Shown here one piece after another: positions 42,910 to 51,853 of a DNA stretch of 64,000 nucleotides. Each line of letters starts with the position of its first letter. Position 1 is the stretch's first letter. Source of the DNA: Euzebyella marina (GTDB taxonomy: Bacteria; Bacteroidota; Bacteroidia; Flavobacteriales; Flavobacteriaceae); the NCBI RefSeq assembly GCF_014855515.1, contig NZ_JACYFK010000004.1, positions 124,001-188,000 of the forward strand. Direction: 5' to 3'. The translations under genes were made by a program, and so were the position numbers. A model generated the notes under the pieces. That model saw only the letters and a list, made by a program, of their open reading frames with translations. It was not told where the DNA came from and did not search any database.

Positions 42910-43953
42910 TTGGCCGATAAAAAAAAGAAAGTCAGAACTTTTTCTTCAGACCATTCAAAAGGTCAAAAGAGACCCTTGTCTGACAATCAATTTATCGAAG
43001 GCATTAAAAATGGTGATCAAACCATTCTCGCAAAGGCGATTACCCTTATAGAAAGCACCAAAAAACAGGATGAAGTTCTCTCAGACGAGATTTTAAATGG
43101 GTTTTTGAAATTAAGTGGTAATAGCATTAGAATTGGTATAACCGGAGTGCCCGGTGTCGGAAAGAGTACATTTATAGAAAAACTGGGTCTTTTACTTATC
43201 AAAAAAGGACGTAAAGTTGCCGTTTTAACCGTAGACCCTTCAAGTACCGTTAGCAAAGGAAGTATTCTCGGCGATAAGACCAGAATGCCCGAATTGCTCA
43301 AAAGTGACAATGCTTTTATTCGACCTACTCCTACAAATAATAATCTAGGGGGTGTTGCCCACAAAACAAGAGAATCAATAATACTCTGTGAAGCTGCCGG
43401 GTTCGATGTTGTTCTAGTCGAAACGGTAGGTGTAGGCCAAAGTGAAACCGCCGTTCATGGTATGGTCGACTTTTTTCTTTTATTAAAATTGGCAGGTGCC
43501 GGTGATGACCTTCAAGGAATCAAAAGAGGTATTATCGAACTGGCAGATGTTATAGCCATCAATAAGGCCGATGGAGCGAACTTAGAAATTGCAAAGCAAG
43601 AAGCTTCTATCTTCAAAAGAGCTTTGGGGCTATTTCCTCCCAAGCAAAATGGTTGGGAGCCTCAAGTAACGTATTGTTCCGCTCTTCATGATGAGGGTAT
43701 TCAAGAGTTATGGTCACTAATCGATGAATTCAATATAAAAACCAAAAAGAACGCTACGTTCCACAAAAAAAGGGAAGAACAACTACAAAATTGGATGCTC
43801 GAAATTGTTGAGCAAACAATAAAAAAGAACTTTTATTCTAATCAAAAGGTAAAAATATTGCAAGATCAGTTACTTGAAAAAGTACTAAGCAAAACGATTT
43901 CACCAAAGCAAGCCGCCGATATGCTCTTGAGTTCGTTCGATATAAAACCTTAG
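42910..43953 (+). CDS. meaB: Methylmalonyl-CoA mutase-associated GTPase MeaB
   Basis: 347 residues from a TTG start two bases after the DUF2911 gene. 'ITGVPGVGKSTFIEKLGLLL' is the P-loop, followed by 'AVLTVDPSSTVSKGSILGDK' (switch region), 'RPTPTNNNLGGVAHKTRESI', 'VLVETVGVGQSETAVHGMVD' and the base-recognition 'INKADG', all MeaB/ArgK signatures. A C-terminal dimerisation arm completes it. The protein protects and reloads B12-dependent methylmalonyl-CoA mutase. The mutase genes are not within the window; a B12 adenosyltransferase is at 17331. Confidence 0.93.
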   Translation: MADKKKKVRTFSSDHSKGQKRPLSDNQFIEGIKNGDQTILAKAITLIESTKKQDEVLSDEILNGFLKLSGNSIRIGITGVPGVGKSTFIEKLGLLLIKKGRKVAVLTVDPSSTVSKGSILGDKTRMPELLKSDNAFIRPTPTNNNLGGVAHKTRESIILCEAAGFDVVLVETVGVGQSETAVHGMVDFFLLLKLAGAGDDLQGIKRGIIELADVIAINKADGANLEIAKQEASIFKRALGLFPPKQNGWEPQVTYCSALHDEGIQELWSLIDEFNIKTKKNATFHKKREEQLQNWMLEIVEQTIKKNFYSNQKVKILQDQLLEKVLSKTISPKQAADMLLSSFDIKP

Positions 43954-44055
43954 GCACATTGTTAAATTCTCCATCAGATAATAAGTTTTATTTGTTCAAA
44001 GTATCGTTCTCAATCGCATTCGAGAATTAATATATGCGCTTGCGTAATAAAACCC

Positions 44056-44063
44056 TAAATTTG
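44056..44063 (+). promoter_or_regulatory. Candidate -7 element of the GT2 gene
   Basis: TAAATTTG matches TAnnTTTG, giving a start near 44070, just before the ATG at 44083. No TTG at the normal -33 spacing. Confidence 0.45.
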
Positions 44064-44082
44064 CCGCAAATCTGTTCTTTTG

Positions 44083-45042
44083 ATGAACCCTATTACGAGT
44101 TCCTTACTATCTATTGTTGTTCCACTCTATAACGAAGAGGATAACGTAGTTCTGCTGACTAAAAAAATTCACGAAAGTTTAGAGGGCTATAACTATCAAA
44201 TAATCTATGTCGATGATTTTTCGAAAGACAGCACACGAAAAATCGTCAATGCCATGAATGATGATAAGGTGCATCTTATTGCGCTAAAAAAGAATTATGG
44301 TCAGAGTCTGGCACTTGCGGCAGGTATTGACTATGCCGAGGGAGACTTTATAATTACCATGGATGGCGATTTGCAAAACGACCCAACCGATATTCCTCAA
44401 ATGTTACAATATGCTGTAAACGGTGAATATGATTTGGTAACCGGCATCAGGCAAAAAAGGCAAGATTCTTTGGTAAAAAAAATACCTTCAAAAATCGCCA
44501 ACTTTTTGGTTCGAAGAATTACAAATCTCGACATAAAAGATAATGGTTGTGCTTTGAAAGTTTTCTCAAAAGATATTGCCAAAGACCTCAACCTTTATGG
44601 CGAAATGCATCGTTTTATAACTTTGCTAGCTTATCTTGAAGGTGCACAGATCAAGCAGGTACCCGTGAAACACCATGCGCGCCATGCAGGTGTGTCTAAA
44701 TACGGGTTGGAGCGTGTTTTCAAGGTAATCGCAGATATGATGCTTTTGCTTTTTATTCGTAAATACTTTCAAAGGCCCATTCATCTGTTTGGTATTTTTG
44801 GGGTTCTACTTATTATGGTGGGTATATTGATCAACATGTATTTATTGATCGTAAAATTCGGATTCGGTGAGGATATAGGTACCAGACCTTTGCTCATTTT
44901 TGGATTGATGTTCATTCTTGCCGGTATTCAACTCTTCACCATAGGTATTGTTATGGAGCTGCTAATTCGCACCTACTATGAGTCTCAGCAGAAAAGGCCT
45001 TATAGAATTAAAAAAGTCTTCGTAGGTGGCGAATCTGCGTAA
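44083..45042 (+). CDS. Family 2 glycosyltransferase, polyprenyl-phosphate type (ArnC/GtrB/DPM1-like)
   Basis: About 319 residues from the ATG at 44083; the TTG three bases earlier is ignored. The GT-A domain opens 'SIVVPLYNEEDNVVLLTKKI' with 'IYVDDFSKDSTRKI', and the DxD region is 'TMDGDLQNDPTDIPQML'. Two C-terminal membrane helices lie at about 232-255 and 270-295. This layout matches enzymes that move a sugar from a nucleotide donor to undecaprenyl phosphate on the cytoplasmic face. The flippase-like gene starts 17 bases inside its end. Sugar unknown. Confidence 0.88.
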   Translation: MNPITSSLLSIVVPLYNEEDNVVLLTKKIHESLEGYNYQIIYVDDFSKDSTRKIVNAMNDDKVHLIALKKNYGQSLALAAGIDYAEGDFIITMDGDLQNDPTDIPQMLQYAVNGEYDLVTGIRQKRQDSLVKKIPSKIANFLVRRITNLDIKDNGCALKVFSKDIAKDLNLYGEMHRFITLLAYLEGAQIKQVPVKHHARHAGVSKYGLERVFKVIADMMLLLFIRKYFQRPIHLFGIFGVLLIMVGILINMYLLIVKFGFGEDIGTRPLLIFGLMFILAGIQLFTIGIVMELLIRTYYESQQKRPYRIKKVFVGGESA

Positions 45043-45895
45043 AAAAAGCATAACCGCTTTAAAAATTGCTTTCAGCGTTCTATTGATTTATTTGGTTTTT
45101 ACCAAAGTCGAAATCGCCGAAGTCTGGGCTGTCATTAAAAGTGCCAATGTATTTTATTTAATATTGGCGCTCCTTTTCTTTATCATATCAAAGATTGTTT
45201 CCGCCTTTAGGCTAAATCTTTATTTCAGATTACTGAAAATTCCCTTATCGCACAAAAGCAATCTACAACTATACCTTTTGGGCATGTTTTATAACCTTTT
45301 TCTACCAGGTGGAATTGGAGGAGATGCTTATAAGGGATACCTTATCAAAAAGACCTTTGATATAAAAACAAAAAAAGTAGTATCCGTTCTGCTTTTAGAT
45401 CGCTTGAGCGGTCTTCTTCTATTATTCATTTATGCCTGTATTCTAATACTATTTATAAAAAGTGACTTCCTAGATACCTATCGATGGGGTACCATTCCCC
45501 TAATCATATTGAGTACGGTAGTTTTTTATTTTTTGAACCTTAAGTTCTTTCCCTATGTTTCAAAGGCATTTTGGCCTTCGTTTATCTATTCGTCCGTAGT
45601 ACAATTGATGCAATTAATCTGTGTACTTTTAATTTTAATGGCCATGGATGCCTCTATAGGTTCAATAGGGTATTTATTTGTTTTTCTGGTTTCATCGATA
45701 GTTGCAGTGTTGCCTTTGACCATAGGAGGTATCGGAAGTCGAGAAATTACTTTTTACTACTTCTCTAACTGGCTTGGTCTTAATGAAGACTTGTCTATAA
45801 CTTTGAGTATGGTCTTTTTCTTGATAACCGCCTTCACTTCTTTTTGGGGGATTATCTATCACTTTAAAAAGCCAAACTTGGTGAAGAATCAGTAA
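45026..45895 (+). CDS. Lysylphosphatidylglycerol synthase-type transmembrane protein (flippase-like)
   Basis: 289 residues from a GTG that overlaps the GT2 gene by 17 bases. About eight hydrophobic helices fill the length. The family signature 'LFLPGGIGGDAYKGYLIKK' near residue 90 and 'VAVLPLTIGGIGSRE' near 230 define the LPG_synthase_TM/UPF0104 fold. Without the cytosolic transferase domain it cannot make lysyl-PG. Coupling to a polyprenyl-sugar synthase suggests lipid or polyprenyl-sugar movement across the membrane, which is an inference. Its stop overlaps the convergent GT39 gene by seven bases. Confidence 0.85.
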   Translation: MANLRKKSITALKIAFSVLLIYLVFTKVEIAEVWAVIKSANVFYLILALLFFIISKIVSAFRLNLYFRLLKIPLSHKSNLQLYLLGMFYNLFLPGGIGGDAYKGYLIKKTFDIKTKKVVSVLLLDRLSGLLLLFIYACILILFIKSDFLDTYRWGTIPLIILSTVVFYFLNLKFFPYVSKAFWPSFIYSSVVQLMQLICVLLILMAMDASIGSIGYLFVFLVSSIVAVLPLTIGGIGSREITFYYFSNWLGLNEDLSITLSMVFFLITAFTSFWGIIYHFKKPNLVKNQ

Positions 45896-47538
45896 ATATG
45901 CACCAAGTGCATTTTATCTAACGATTTTTTTCTCTTTGAGGGATTTAGGAATTTGAGGCTCAATCTCGTAATGCGGTAATGCGCTCGCGTGTATTGAATA
46001 TCCCAATCAAAATCTAACTCTTTTAGTTCTCGTAACTGGTCATCATTGGCGTAGACCCAAAAATCTTTCTTACCTCTTATCGCATTGTAAGATGTTATTT
46101 TTAAAGGCTTTCTGTTGTAGAAATCAAACGACCAAGTGTGAAAATCACCCAGCTTATAAATGTTGTCAACCGGTACTTCTCTTTCTTTAACCACTTTGGC
46201 CATGCTTGAGCCAGCCTGATAGGTCAATAAATTAGGATAAAAATGAAGGTTGAGGGTGGCGTTCAGCAATAAGGAGCCAAAGACGGTCAAAGTGATTATC
46301 TTCTTATCATATTGCTCACTTTTCAAGCAGAAATAGATAATGGTCAACAAAAAGACCAAGAGTAGGCCCAGAGCGAAAAGATTATCAAATTCGAAGACTA
46401 GAAAACAAATCAGTACCGCGGCAATGAATATGATACTTAACACAAAATATTGCACCCCGAGCAAAATACGACCGGTTTTTTCATTTTTCAGATTCACAAT
46501 ATAAGTCGCTGTCAAAACTGCAAACAGAGGTATTATACTATTCAAATAATGAGGAAGCTTGAATTGGGAAAAACTTGCAATCAGAAAAAAGAAAGTGATA
46601 CCACCTATAGTAAGCATTTCTTGACCTTGAACCCATTTAAATTTCAATTTAAACAGGCTATTTATTTTTCTAGCGTAAGCCATGATACCTAAGACCGTCC
46701 ACGGTAGAAAAACCCATAAAAATGTATGAAAGAAGAAGAAATAGTCGCTGCTATTACTACCCATGCCTTCGCCGCTTAGTCGCTCAAAACTCTGTTCCCA
46801 AAAAATGAAGAAAATTCCACTTCGCTCTGCTTTACCACGTATTACCTTTTCCGGATGCAAATCAAACTGATGGTAATATGCATACAACATGGGGGTTATG
46901 GCAATGGCAAAAGTCAAGAGGCCCAATAAGACTTTCCAGTTGATAAGCGCCTTCCAATTTCGGGTATAGATCAAATGACTTAAAAGTGCCAAACCAATGA
47001 TCAATATGGCCAATTGGCCTTTGGTTGAAAATGCCAAGCCGGCAGCAATACCGCCCAACAAAATCGACTTAATTGAGCCTGTATTCGCATATAAAGCCAA
47101 CTGCCATATGGCCAAAATAACGAAGCCCGTTAATACGGCATCGGTTCGAACATCTATCGCAGATAGAACAATGGTCTGTGCCGTCATAAATATGAGGGCA
47201 GCAACTTTACCCACTCTTTTGTCATATAGCAAGTTGCCAAGACCATAGGTAGAATAGGCACCTAAAAGAAGAGCTAAAATTCCGGGAATACGGTAGGCCC
47301 AATCTTCTATGCCGAACAGTAAATAAGAAAATGCGGCCAACCAGTAATGTAAGTGCGGTTTATCTAAATATTCTTCAGTACCCTTGAAAAGATTCAAAAA
47401 ATCATTCTCTTGAACCATTCGCATGGCCATTACCGCAAATTGTGCAGAATCATTTTCGAATAGGGTGACGAACATGCCGGTGATGTACACCAGAACAACT
47501 AAAATGATTAAAACCCAATATCTAGAGTTAGATATCAT
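45889..47538 (-). CDS. ArnT-like family 39 glycosyltransferase
   Basis: About 549 residues. I choose the ATG at 47538 because it makes an ATGA overlap with the PAP2 gene; an upstream TTG/ATG reading to 47586 adds 16 residues without membrane character. About twelve helices are predicted. The first periplasmic loop has 'YLDKPHLHYWLAAFSYLLFG', matching the acceptor-binding loop of PMT/ArnT enzymes, with the catalytic Asp expected near 'FENDSAQFA'. These enzymes use polyprenyl-phosphate sugars, like the product expected from the GT2 gene opposite. Target could be lipid A or another glycan. Confidence 0.85.
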   Translation of the reverse strand: MISNSRYWVLIILVVLVYITGMFVTLFENDSAQFAVMAMRMVQENDFLNLFKGTEEYLDKPHLHYWLAAFSYLLFGIEDWAYRIPGILALLLGAYSTYGLGNLLYDKRVGKVAALIFMTAQTIVLSAIDVRTDAVLTGFVILAIWQLALYANTGSIKSILLGGIAAGLAFSTKGQLAILIIGLALLSHLIYTRNWKALINWKVLLGLLTFAIAITPMLYAYYHQFDLHPEKVIRGKAERSGIFFIFWEQSFERLSGEGMGSNSSDYFFFFHTFLWVFLPWTVLGIMAYARKINSLFKLKFKWVQGQEMLTIGGITFFFLIASFSQFKLPHYLNSIIPLFAVLTATYIVNLKNEKTGRILLGVQYFVLSIIFIAAVLICFLVFEFDNLFALGLLLVFLLTIIYFCLKSEQYDKKIITLTVFGSLLLNATLNLHFYPNLLTYQAGSSMAKVVKEREVPVDNIYKLGDFHTWSFDFYNRKPLKITSYNAIRGKKDFWVYANDDQLRELKELDFDWDIQYTRAHYRITRLSLKFLNPSKRKKSLDKMHLVHIY

Positions 47539-48104
47539 AGAGGTATTTTGAGGTCTGCAAATATAGCTAACTTTAAAAACAACCAACTAAAAATCAAGCC
47601 TATTAAGGCCCCTGTAATAATATCCAAGGGAAAATGGACACCGATGTAAATTCGACTGTAAGAGACCAAAACCGCCCAAAAAGCCAGTAAAATTCCTATA
47701 TACCGATATTTTGTTTTCAAAAGGGATGAAAAGAAAAATGCCAACGCAAAATTATTGCCGGCGTGAGCCGAAAAATAACTGTATTTACCCCCGCAAGATT
47801 TTTTCACTAATCGAACCAGGTCTTGTAAGGTAGGGTCATGGCATGGCCTTAATCTTTGTACCCCATATTTGAAAAAGTTCGACAACTGGTCTGTAACAAG
47901 AATCATCAAACCAACCGCCAGAACAGCTATGATGGTACGCCTAAGACCCAACGCACGATAGGTTAAGAACAATAAAATCGCATAAATAGGTATAGCGCTA
48001 AATTTATTGGTGACAAAAAGCCAGAAACCGTCCCATCTCGAACTCCCCAAACTGTTCAGAAATAAAAAAAGGTCTTTATCAAGTTCTACCAGATGCTCTA
48101 ACAT
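47535..48104 (-). CDS. PAP2 family membrane phosphatase
   Basis: 190 residues from the ATG at 48104 (a TTG at 48110 adds two). Five or six helices. The three phosphatase motifs are clear: 'KYGVQRLRP', 'YFSAHAGNNFA' and 'SYSRIYIGVHFPLDIITG' with the catalytic His and Asp. The family removes phosphate from undecaprenyl pyrophosphate, lipid A or phosphatidic acid. An ATGA overlap joins it to the ArnT-like gene downstream, so lipid A or carrier-lipid dephosphorylation during glycan modification is a good guess. Confidence 0.88.
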   Translation of the reverse strand: MLEHLVELDKDLFLFLNSLGSSRWDGFWLFVTNKFSAIPIYAILLFLTYRALGLRRTIIAVLAVGLMILVTDQLSNFFKYGVQRLRPCHDPTLQDLVRLVKKSCGGKYSYFSAHAGNNFALAFFFSSLLKTKYRYIGILLAFWAVLVSYSRIYIGVHFPLDIITGALIGLIFSWLFLKLAIFADLKIPL

Positions 48105-48110
48105 TATCAA

Positions 48111-48338
48111 CTAGTCTTCGTACCTTGAAACCTCTCTATCGTAAAATAAATTCGCCTGTTCAATCAGATTTTCAGCTTCCGATTCAAGTTCTTTTTCATC
48201 CTCCGGAGAAAAATCTTCCAACCATTCCACTTCATCATTTTCCAGATTTATTATAAATCTTGGGTACTCGGTATGCACAACAAAAATTGCAGAAGGATAA
48301 TCGGTATTATCGCCTAAAAGAAACTTTGGAAATTCCAT
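48111..48338 (-). CDS. Conserved small acidic hypothetical protein
   Basis: 75 residues. The first half is probably two beta strands ('SAIFVVHTEYPRFIINLEND') and the second an acidic helix ('EDEKELESEAENLIEQANLF'). No signal or membrane segment, so cytoplasmic. It stands just before the PAP2 gene, with a six-base gap to that gene's ATG, so they share a transcript. I have seen no function for it. The frame, start and operon position support a real gene. Confidence 0.65.
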   Translation of the reverse strand: MEFPKFLLGDNTDYPSAIFVVHTEYPRFIINLENDEVEWLEDFSPEDEKELESEAENLIEQANLFYDREVSRYED

Positions 48339-48378
48339 ATAAATGAAAATTAGTTTTGTCTACGTTCGTTGCCTTTTC

Positions 48379-49752
48379 TTATGCAGATTGGGCAATCATT
48401 TTTTGGGTTAGGTAATTAAATCGAATATACAACATAATACCCGAGGCGGTAAGCCCCGTCAATAGACCCAGCCAAATGCCTGTACTACCCAATTCGGTAC
48501 GAAGCCCTAAAAAATAGCTCACCGGAAAGCCTATCAACCAATAGGCAACAAAAGTAATTAAAGTAGGTATTTTCACGTCTTGCATGCCTCTCAAGGCGCC
48601 TAAGACTACTACCTGTACCCCATCTGATATCTGAAATACCGCTGCCACCAATAACAACTCGGCCGCAATTTTTATTACTTGGGCGTTATCGGCCATGTTA
48701 GAAATATCGTCTAAATCAAGATATAATGATGGAAACCAATGTCTACCCAGTAAAAACAGAATAGCAAAAACAATCTCAAGTAAAAAGGTCAGAAAAAAAA
48801 TAGACTTACCAATTCTACGCAGCTCAGAGAAGTTTTTAAGTCCCTTTTGATTGCCAACACGAATCATTGCTGCCACCCCAAGCCCCATACCAAACATAAA
48901 AGTCATGCTACTCAGGTTTAGAGCAATCTGATTAGCGGCTTGCGCATTTTTCCCCAATACCCCGCTCAACCAAATGGCCGACGTAAAAATGGCTACTTCA
49001 AACAACATCTGTAGCGCTGATGGAAAACCCAAACTGATAATTTTTTTTACCACTTTTTGCTCCAACTTTTTAAAGTTGAACGCCGTTACATAATCATGAA
49101 ACTTTCTTTTGCTGCGCAGTAGAAACCACAGAAAAATAACCATTACAAATCGAGAAACTAAAGTACCAATGGCCGCACCCACAATTCCCATTTTCGGAAA
49201 ACCGAAAGTGCCGAATATCAGCAAATAGTTCAATAATATGTTTACCACATTCGCCAAAATGGTGGCGTACATAGGGTAACGGGTCTGTGACAAGCCTTCT
49301 GAAAACTGCTTAAATGCCTGAAAGATGATCAGGGGCACCAATGAAAAAGCCACTAGATCTAAATACGGAAGTGCCAATTCTACCACCTCGGCCGGCTGCT
49401 CCATCCTATACATCAAGGGCTTAGCCAACAAAATAAGGGAGAAAAGGGTCAACCCGAGTATGGTACAAAGTGCGAGACCGTGTTTCAAAGCGTTTTTGCC
49501 ATCATGCTTATTACCGGCACCATCGGCCTCTGCCACCAATGGAGTTATGGCTGTAGAAAAGCCAATACCAATAGACATGGCTATGAAAACAAAACTATTG
49601 CCTAAAGATACCGCTGCCAGTTCGGCCGTACCCAATTGACCTACCATGATGTTATCGGCCAATTGTACGAACGTATGACCCAACATTCCCATAATTACGG
49701 GAACAGAAAGTTGAATATTATATCGAAATTCTTTGGTGTATTGCTGGAACAA
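48379..49752 (-). CDS. MATE family efflux transporter (NorM-like)
   Basis: 457 residues with twelve predicted helices, the normal MATE size. Family features include 'LSVPVIMGMLGHTFVQLADN', 'MVGQLGTAELAAVSLGNSF' and the repeated second-half element 'SALQMLFEVAIFTSAIWLSG'. Such transporters use sodium or proton gradients to expel cationic drugs or metabolites across the inner membrane. Substrate cannot be read. It is followed by the small acidic gene on the same strand with a 40-base gap and preceded by mazG. Confidence 0.9.
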   Translation of the reverse strand: MFQQYTKEFRYNIQLSVPVIMGMLGHTFVQLADNIMVGQLGTAELAAVSLGNSFVFIAMSIGIGFSTAITPLVAEADGAGNKHDGKNALKHGLALCTILGLTLFSLILLAKPLMYRMEQPAEVVELALPYLDLVAFSLVPLIIFQAFKQFSEGLSQTRYPMYATILANVVNILLNYLLIFGTFGFPKMGIVGAAIGTLVSRFVMVIFLWFLLRSKRKFHDYVTAFNFKKLEQKVVKKIISLGFPSALQMLFEVAIFTSAIWLSGVLGKNAQAANQIALNLSSMTFMFGMGLGVAAMIRVGNQKGLKNFSELRRIGKSIFFLTFLLEIVFAILFLLGRHWFPSLYLDLDDISNMADNAQVIKIAAELLLVAAVFQISDGVQVVVLGALRGMQDVKIPTLITFVAYWLIGFPVSYFLGLRTELGSTGIWLGLLTGLTASGIMLYIRFNYLTQKMIAQSA

Positions 49753-49810
49753 GATTGATAATTAAAAGGTAAACAATGATGAAAAATGAAGGTGGGGTTA
49801 ATAGATATGA

Positions 49811-50596
49811 CTAAGAGGTTTGGTTGAAAGTCTTTGCTTCTTCCCAAAAAACATCCATCTCTTCTAAAGTCATATCTTTTAGTGACTTACCCATTTCTTT
49901 GGCTTTGGCCTCTAAATATTGAAAACGCCTTATGAATTTCTTATTGGTTCGCTCCAACGCATTTTCCGGATTGATATCTAAAAAACGGGCGTAGTTGACC
50001 ATAGAGAACATCACATCGCCAAATTCGGCTTCCATTTTAGCCTTGTTATTATCTTGTACCTCATTTTGAAATTCTGAAAGTTCTTCTTGAACCTTTTCCC
50101 AAACCTGTTCGGGTTTTTCCCAGTCAAAACCTACGCCCGAGACCTTGTCTTGAATGCGATTGGCCTTTACCAATGCCGGTAAACCATTGGGCACGCCTTC
50201 CAACACACTCTTTTTACCCTCTTTCAGTTTGAGATTTTCCCAGTTGCGTTTTACGTCTTCTTCATTTTCAACAGTGACATCTCCATAAATATGCGGGTGC
50301 CTGCTTACCAGCTTGTCACAAATCGTATGACACACATCGGCAATGTCAAAATCATTGGTTTCTGAGCCTATTTTCGAGTAGAATACGATATGCAGAAGTA
50401 CATCGCCCAGTTCTTTTTTAACTTCGTTCAGGTCGTTTTCTAAAATAGCGTCACCTAATTCATAAGTTTCTTCAATGGTTAGGTGCCTTAATGATTGTAG
50501 GGTCTGCTTTTTATCCCAAGGGCATTTTTCCCTTAATTCATCCATTATGGTCAATAACCTATCAAAAGCTTTTAGCTGATCTGCTCTAGAATTCAT
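49811..50596 (-). CDS. mazG: Nucleoside triphosphate pyrophosphohydrolase MazG
   Basis: 261 residues with two MazG domains. The first carries 'LREKCPWDKKQTLQSLRHLT' and the metal-binding 'IEETYELGDAI' / 'ELGDVLLHIVFYSKI' EExxE-type sites. The second has 'EFGDVMFSMVNYARFLDINP'. The length equals that of E. coli MazG. It cuts NTPs and dNTPs to monophosphates, for house-cleaning or ppGpp control. Cytoplasmic. On the same strand as the metallopeptidase upstream (67 bases) and MATE downstream (58 bases). Confidence 0.93.
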   Translation of the reverse strand: MNSRADQLKAFDRLLTIMDELREKCPWDKKQTLQSLRHLTIEETYELGDAILENDLNEVKKELGDVLLHIVFYSKIGSETNDFDIADVCHTICDKLVSRHPHIYGDVTVENEEDVKRNWENLKLKEGKKSVLEGVPNGLPALVKANRIQDKVSGVGFDWEKPEQVWEKVQEELSEFQNEVQDNNKAKMEAEFGDVMFSMVNYARFLDINPENALERTNKKFIRRFQYLEAKAKEMGKSLKDMTLEEMDVFWEEAKTFNQTS

Positions 50597-50663
50597 TACC
50601 CTGAAATTTTATGCAAAAATAAGCATCTACTTTAGGGTAAGCCTCACAGACTTGAATAAAAAA

Positions 50664-51719
50664 TCAATGTAAAAGTTGGTGTACAAACCTTAGTTTATTC
50701 AAAACGGTATCGGAGATAACAAAAGGATAGACATCGGGTTGCCCCATACTTCTGTTCAAACTATTGATAGCATAGGTCAGTGGCCTAAAGGCTTTGATAA
50801 TGGCATCAAAATCTTGTTGTAAATAAGGGTCAAAACGAGCTTCCATTTTCAATGGTGAGCCATCATTAAGATGTCCGCCTGTTTCAATACCAAAATAGAA
50901 AGCAGTTTCCAAAAGGTCTATCAGGTGTAAGTAATGCGCCCAAGTTTCTGCCCAATCTTCCCAGGGGTGAGATGACGCATAAGAACTAATATAATAGCTC
51001 GGCCAATTGCTCGAAGCGCCTTGGTTGTAATGGTTTTGAAGCGCTGCACCATAATCGACACGCTCGTCGCCGAAGATTGACCTAAAGGCAGAGAGATTAT
51101 CACTATTATTATTTATAAGCAAATCCCAATAGAAATGCCCAATTTCATGTCGAAAGTGACCTATTAACGTTCTATAGGGTTCGGCCATTTGTTTTCGCAT
51201 ATATTCGCGGTGAACACTATCTGCCTCGGCCACATTAATGGTTATTGTTCCATTGAGATGGCCTGTACGAACAGGTTCGCTGTTTTGCGCATTTGTAATT
51301 TCTTCTAGAAAATCGAAAGCTATACCCGAAGATTCAATCCCTTTTTTAGGTTCTACCTGAAGGCCAAGCCTCATTAATGCATAGACCAACCGATGCTTAG
51401 CGATTTCGAGCTTACGCCATTCAACCAAGTTAGACTCATTTTCTAAGTTAGGTATAGTTCTATTGAGTGAGCATGCCGAGCAAAACTCAGAATTACTATT
51501 GATTTCTACCAACCAATTGCAGACTTGATATTCATGGTTCTTACAGAACCGATATAGCTTGCCTTCATCACCCGAAACACTAAAGAGGCCATTTTTTGCT
51601 ATCAAATTTACCAGTTGAGACCGATGCTCTAAATATCCCAAATGACTCCCACATGAGAGACAAACTGTATTTTCGAAATATAGAGGATTGCCACAATGTG
51701 AACAGTGAAAAATTTTCAT
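50664..51719 (-). CDS. Zinc-ribbon putative metallopeptidase (Peptidase_Mx type)
   Basis: 351 residues. An N-terminal zinc ribbon has 'CSHCGNPLYFENTVCLSCG', and a second Cys pair is 'FCSAC' near 82. The peptidase-like domain carries 'GHFRHEIGHFYWDLLI', an HExxH-type metal site with a following conserved Asp/Glu region ('FGDERVDYG'). This combination is the putative zinc-binding metallopeptidase family (DUF4157/Peptidase_Mx type). No signal, so cytoplasmic. Activity is inferred from the motif only. Confidence 0.82.
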   Translation of the reverse strand: MKIFHCSHCGNPLYFENTVCLSCGSHLGYLEHRSQLVNLIAKNGLFSVSGDEGKLYRFCKNHEYQVCNWLVEINSNSEFCSACSLNRTIPNLENESNLVEWRKLEIAKHRLVYALMRLGLQVEPKKGIESSGIAFDFLEEITNAQNSEPVRTGHLNGTITINVAEADSVHREYMRKQMAEPYRTLIGHFRHEIGHFYWDLLINNNSDNLSAFRSIFGDERVDYGAALQNHYNQGASSNWPSYYISSYASSHPWEDWAETWAHYLHLIDLLETAFYFGIETGGHLNDGSPLKMEARFDPYLQQDFDAIIKAFRPLTYAINSLNRSMGQPDVYPFVISDTVLNKLRFVHQLLH

Positions 51720-51853
51720 ATCAAGTCAAGTTAACCAGTATAAATTTAGATGGCCTAGGCGAAGTTTGCCAAACCCTATCCGTCTTTTTTTGAACCTTTT
51801 TGAAATAATCTTTTCAAGCGAAATGACTATCTTGATCAAACAAATATTTTCAA

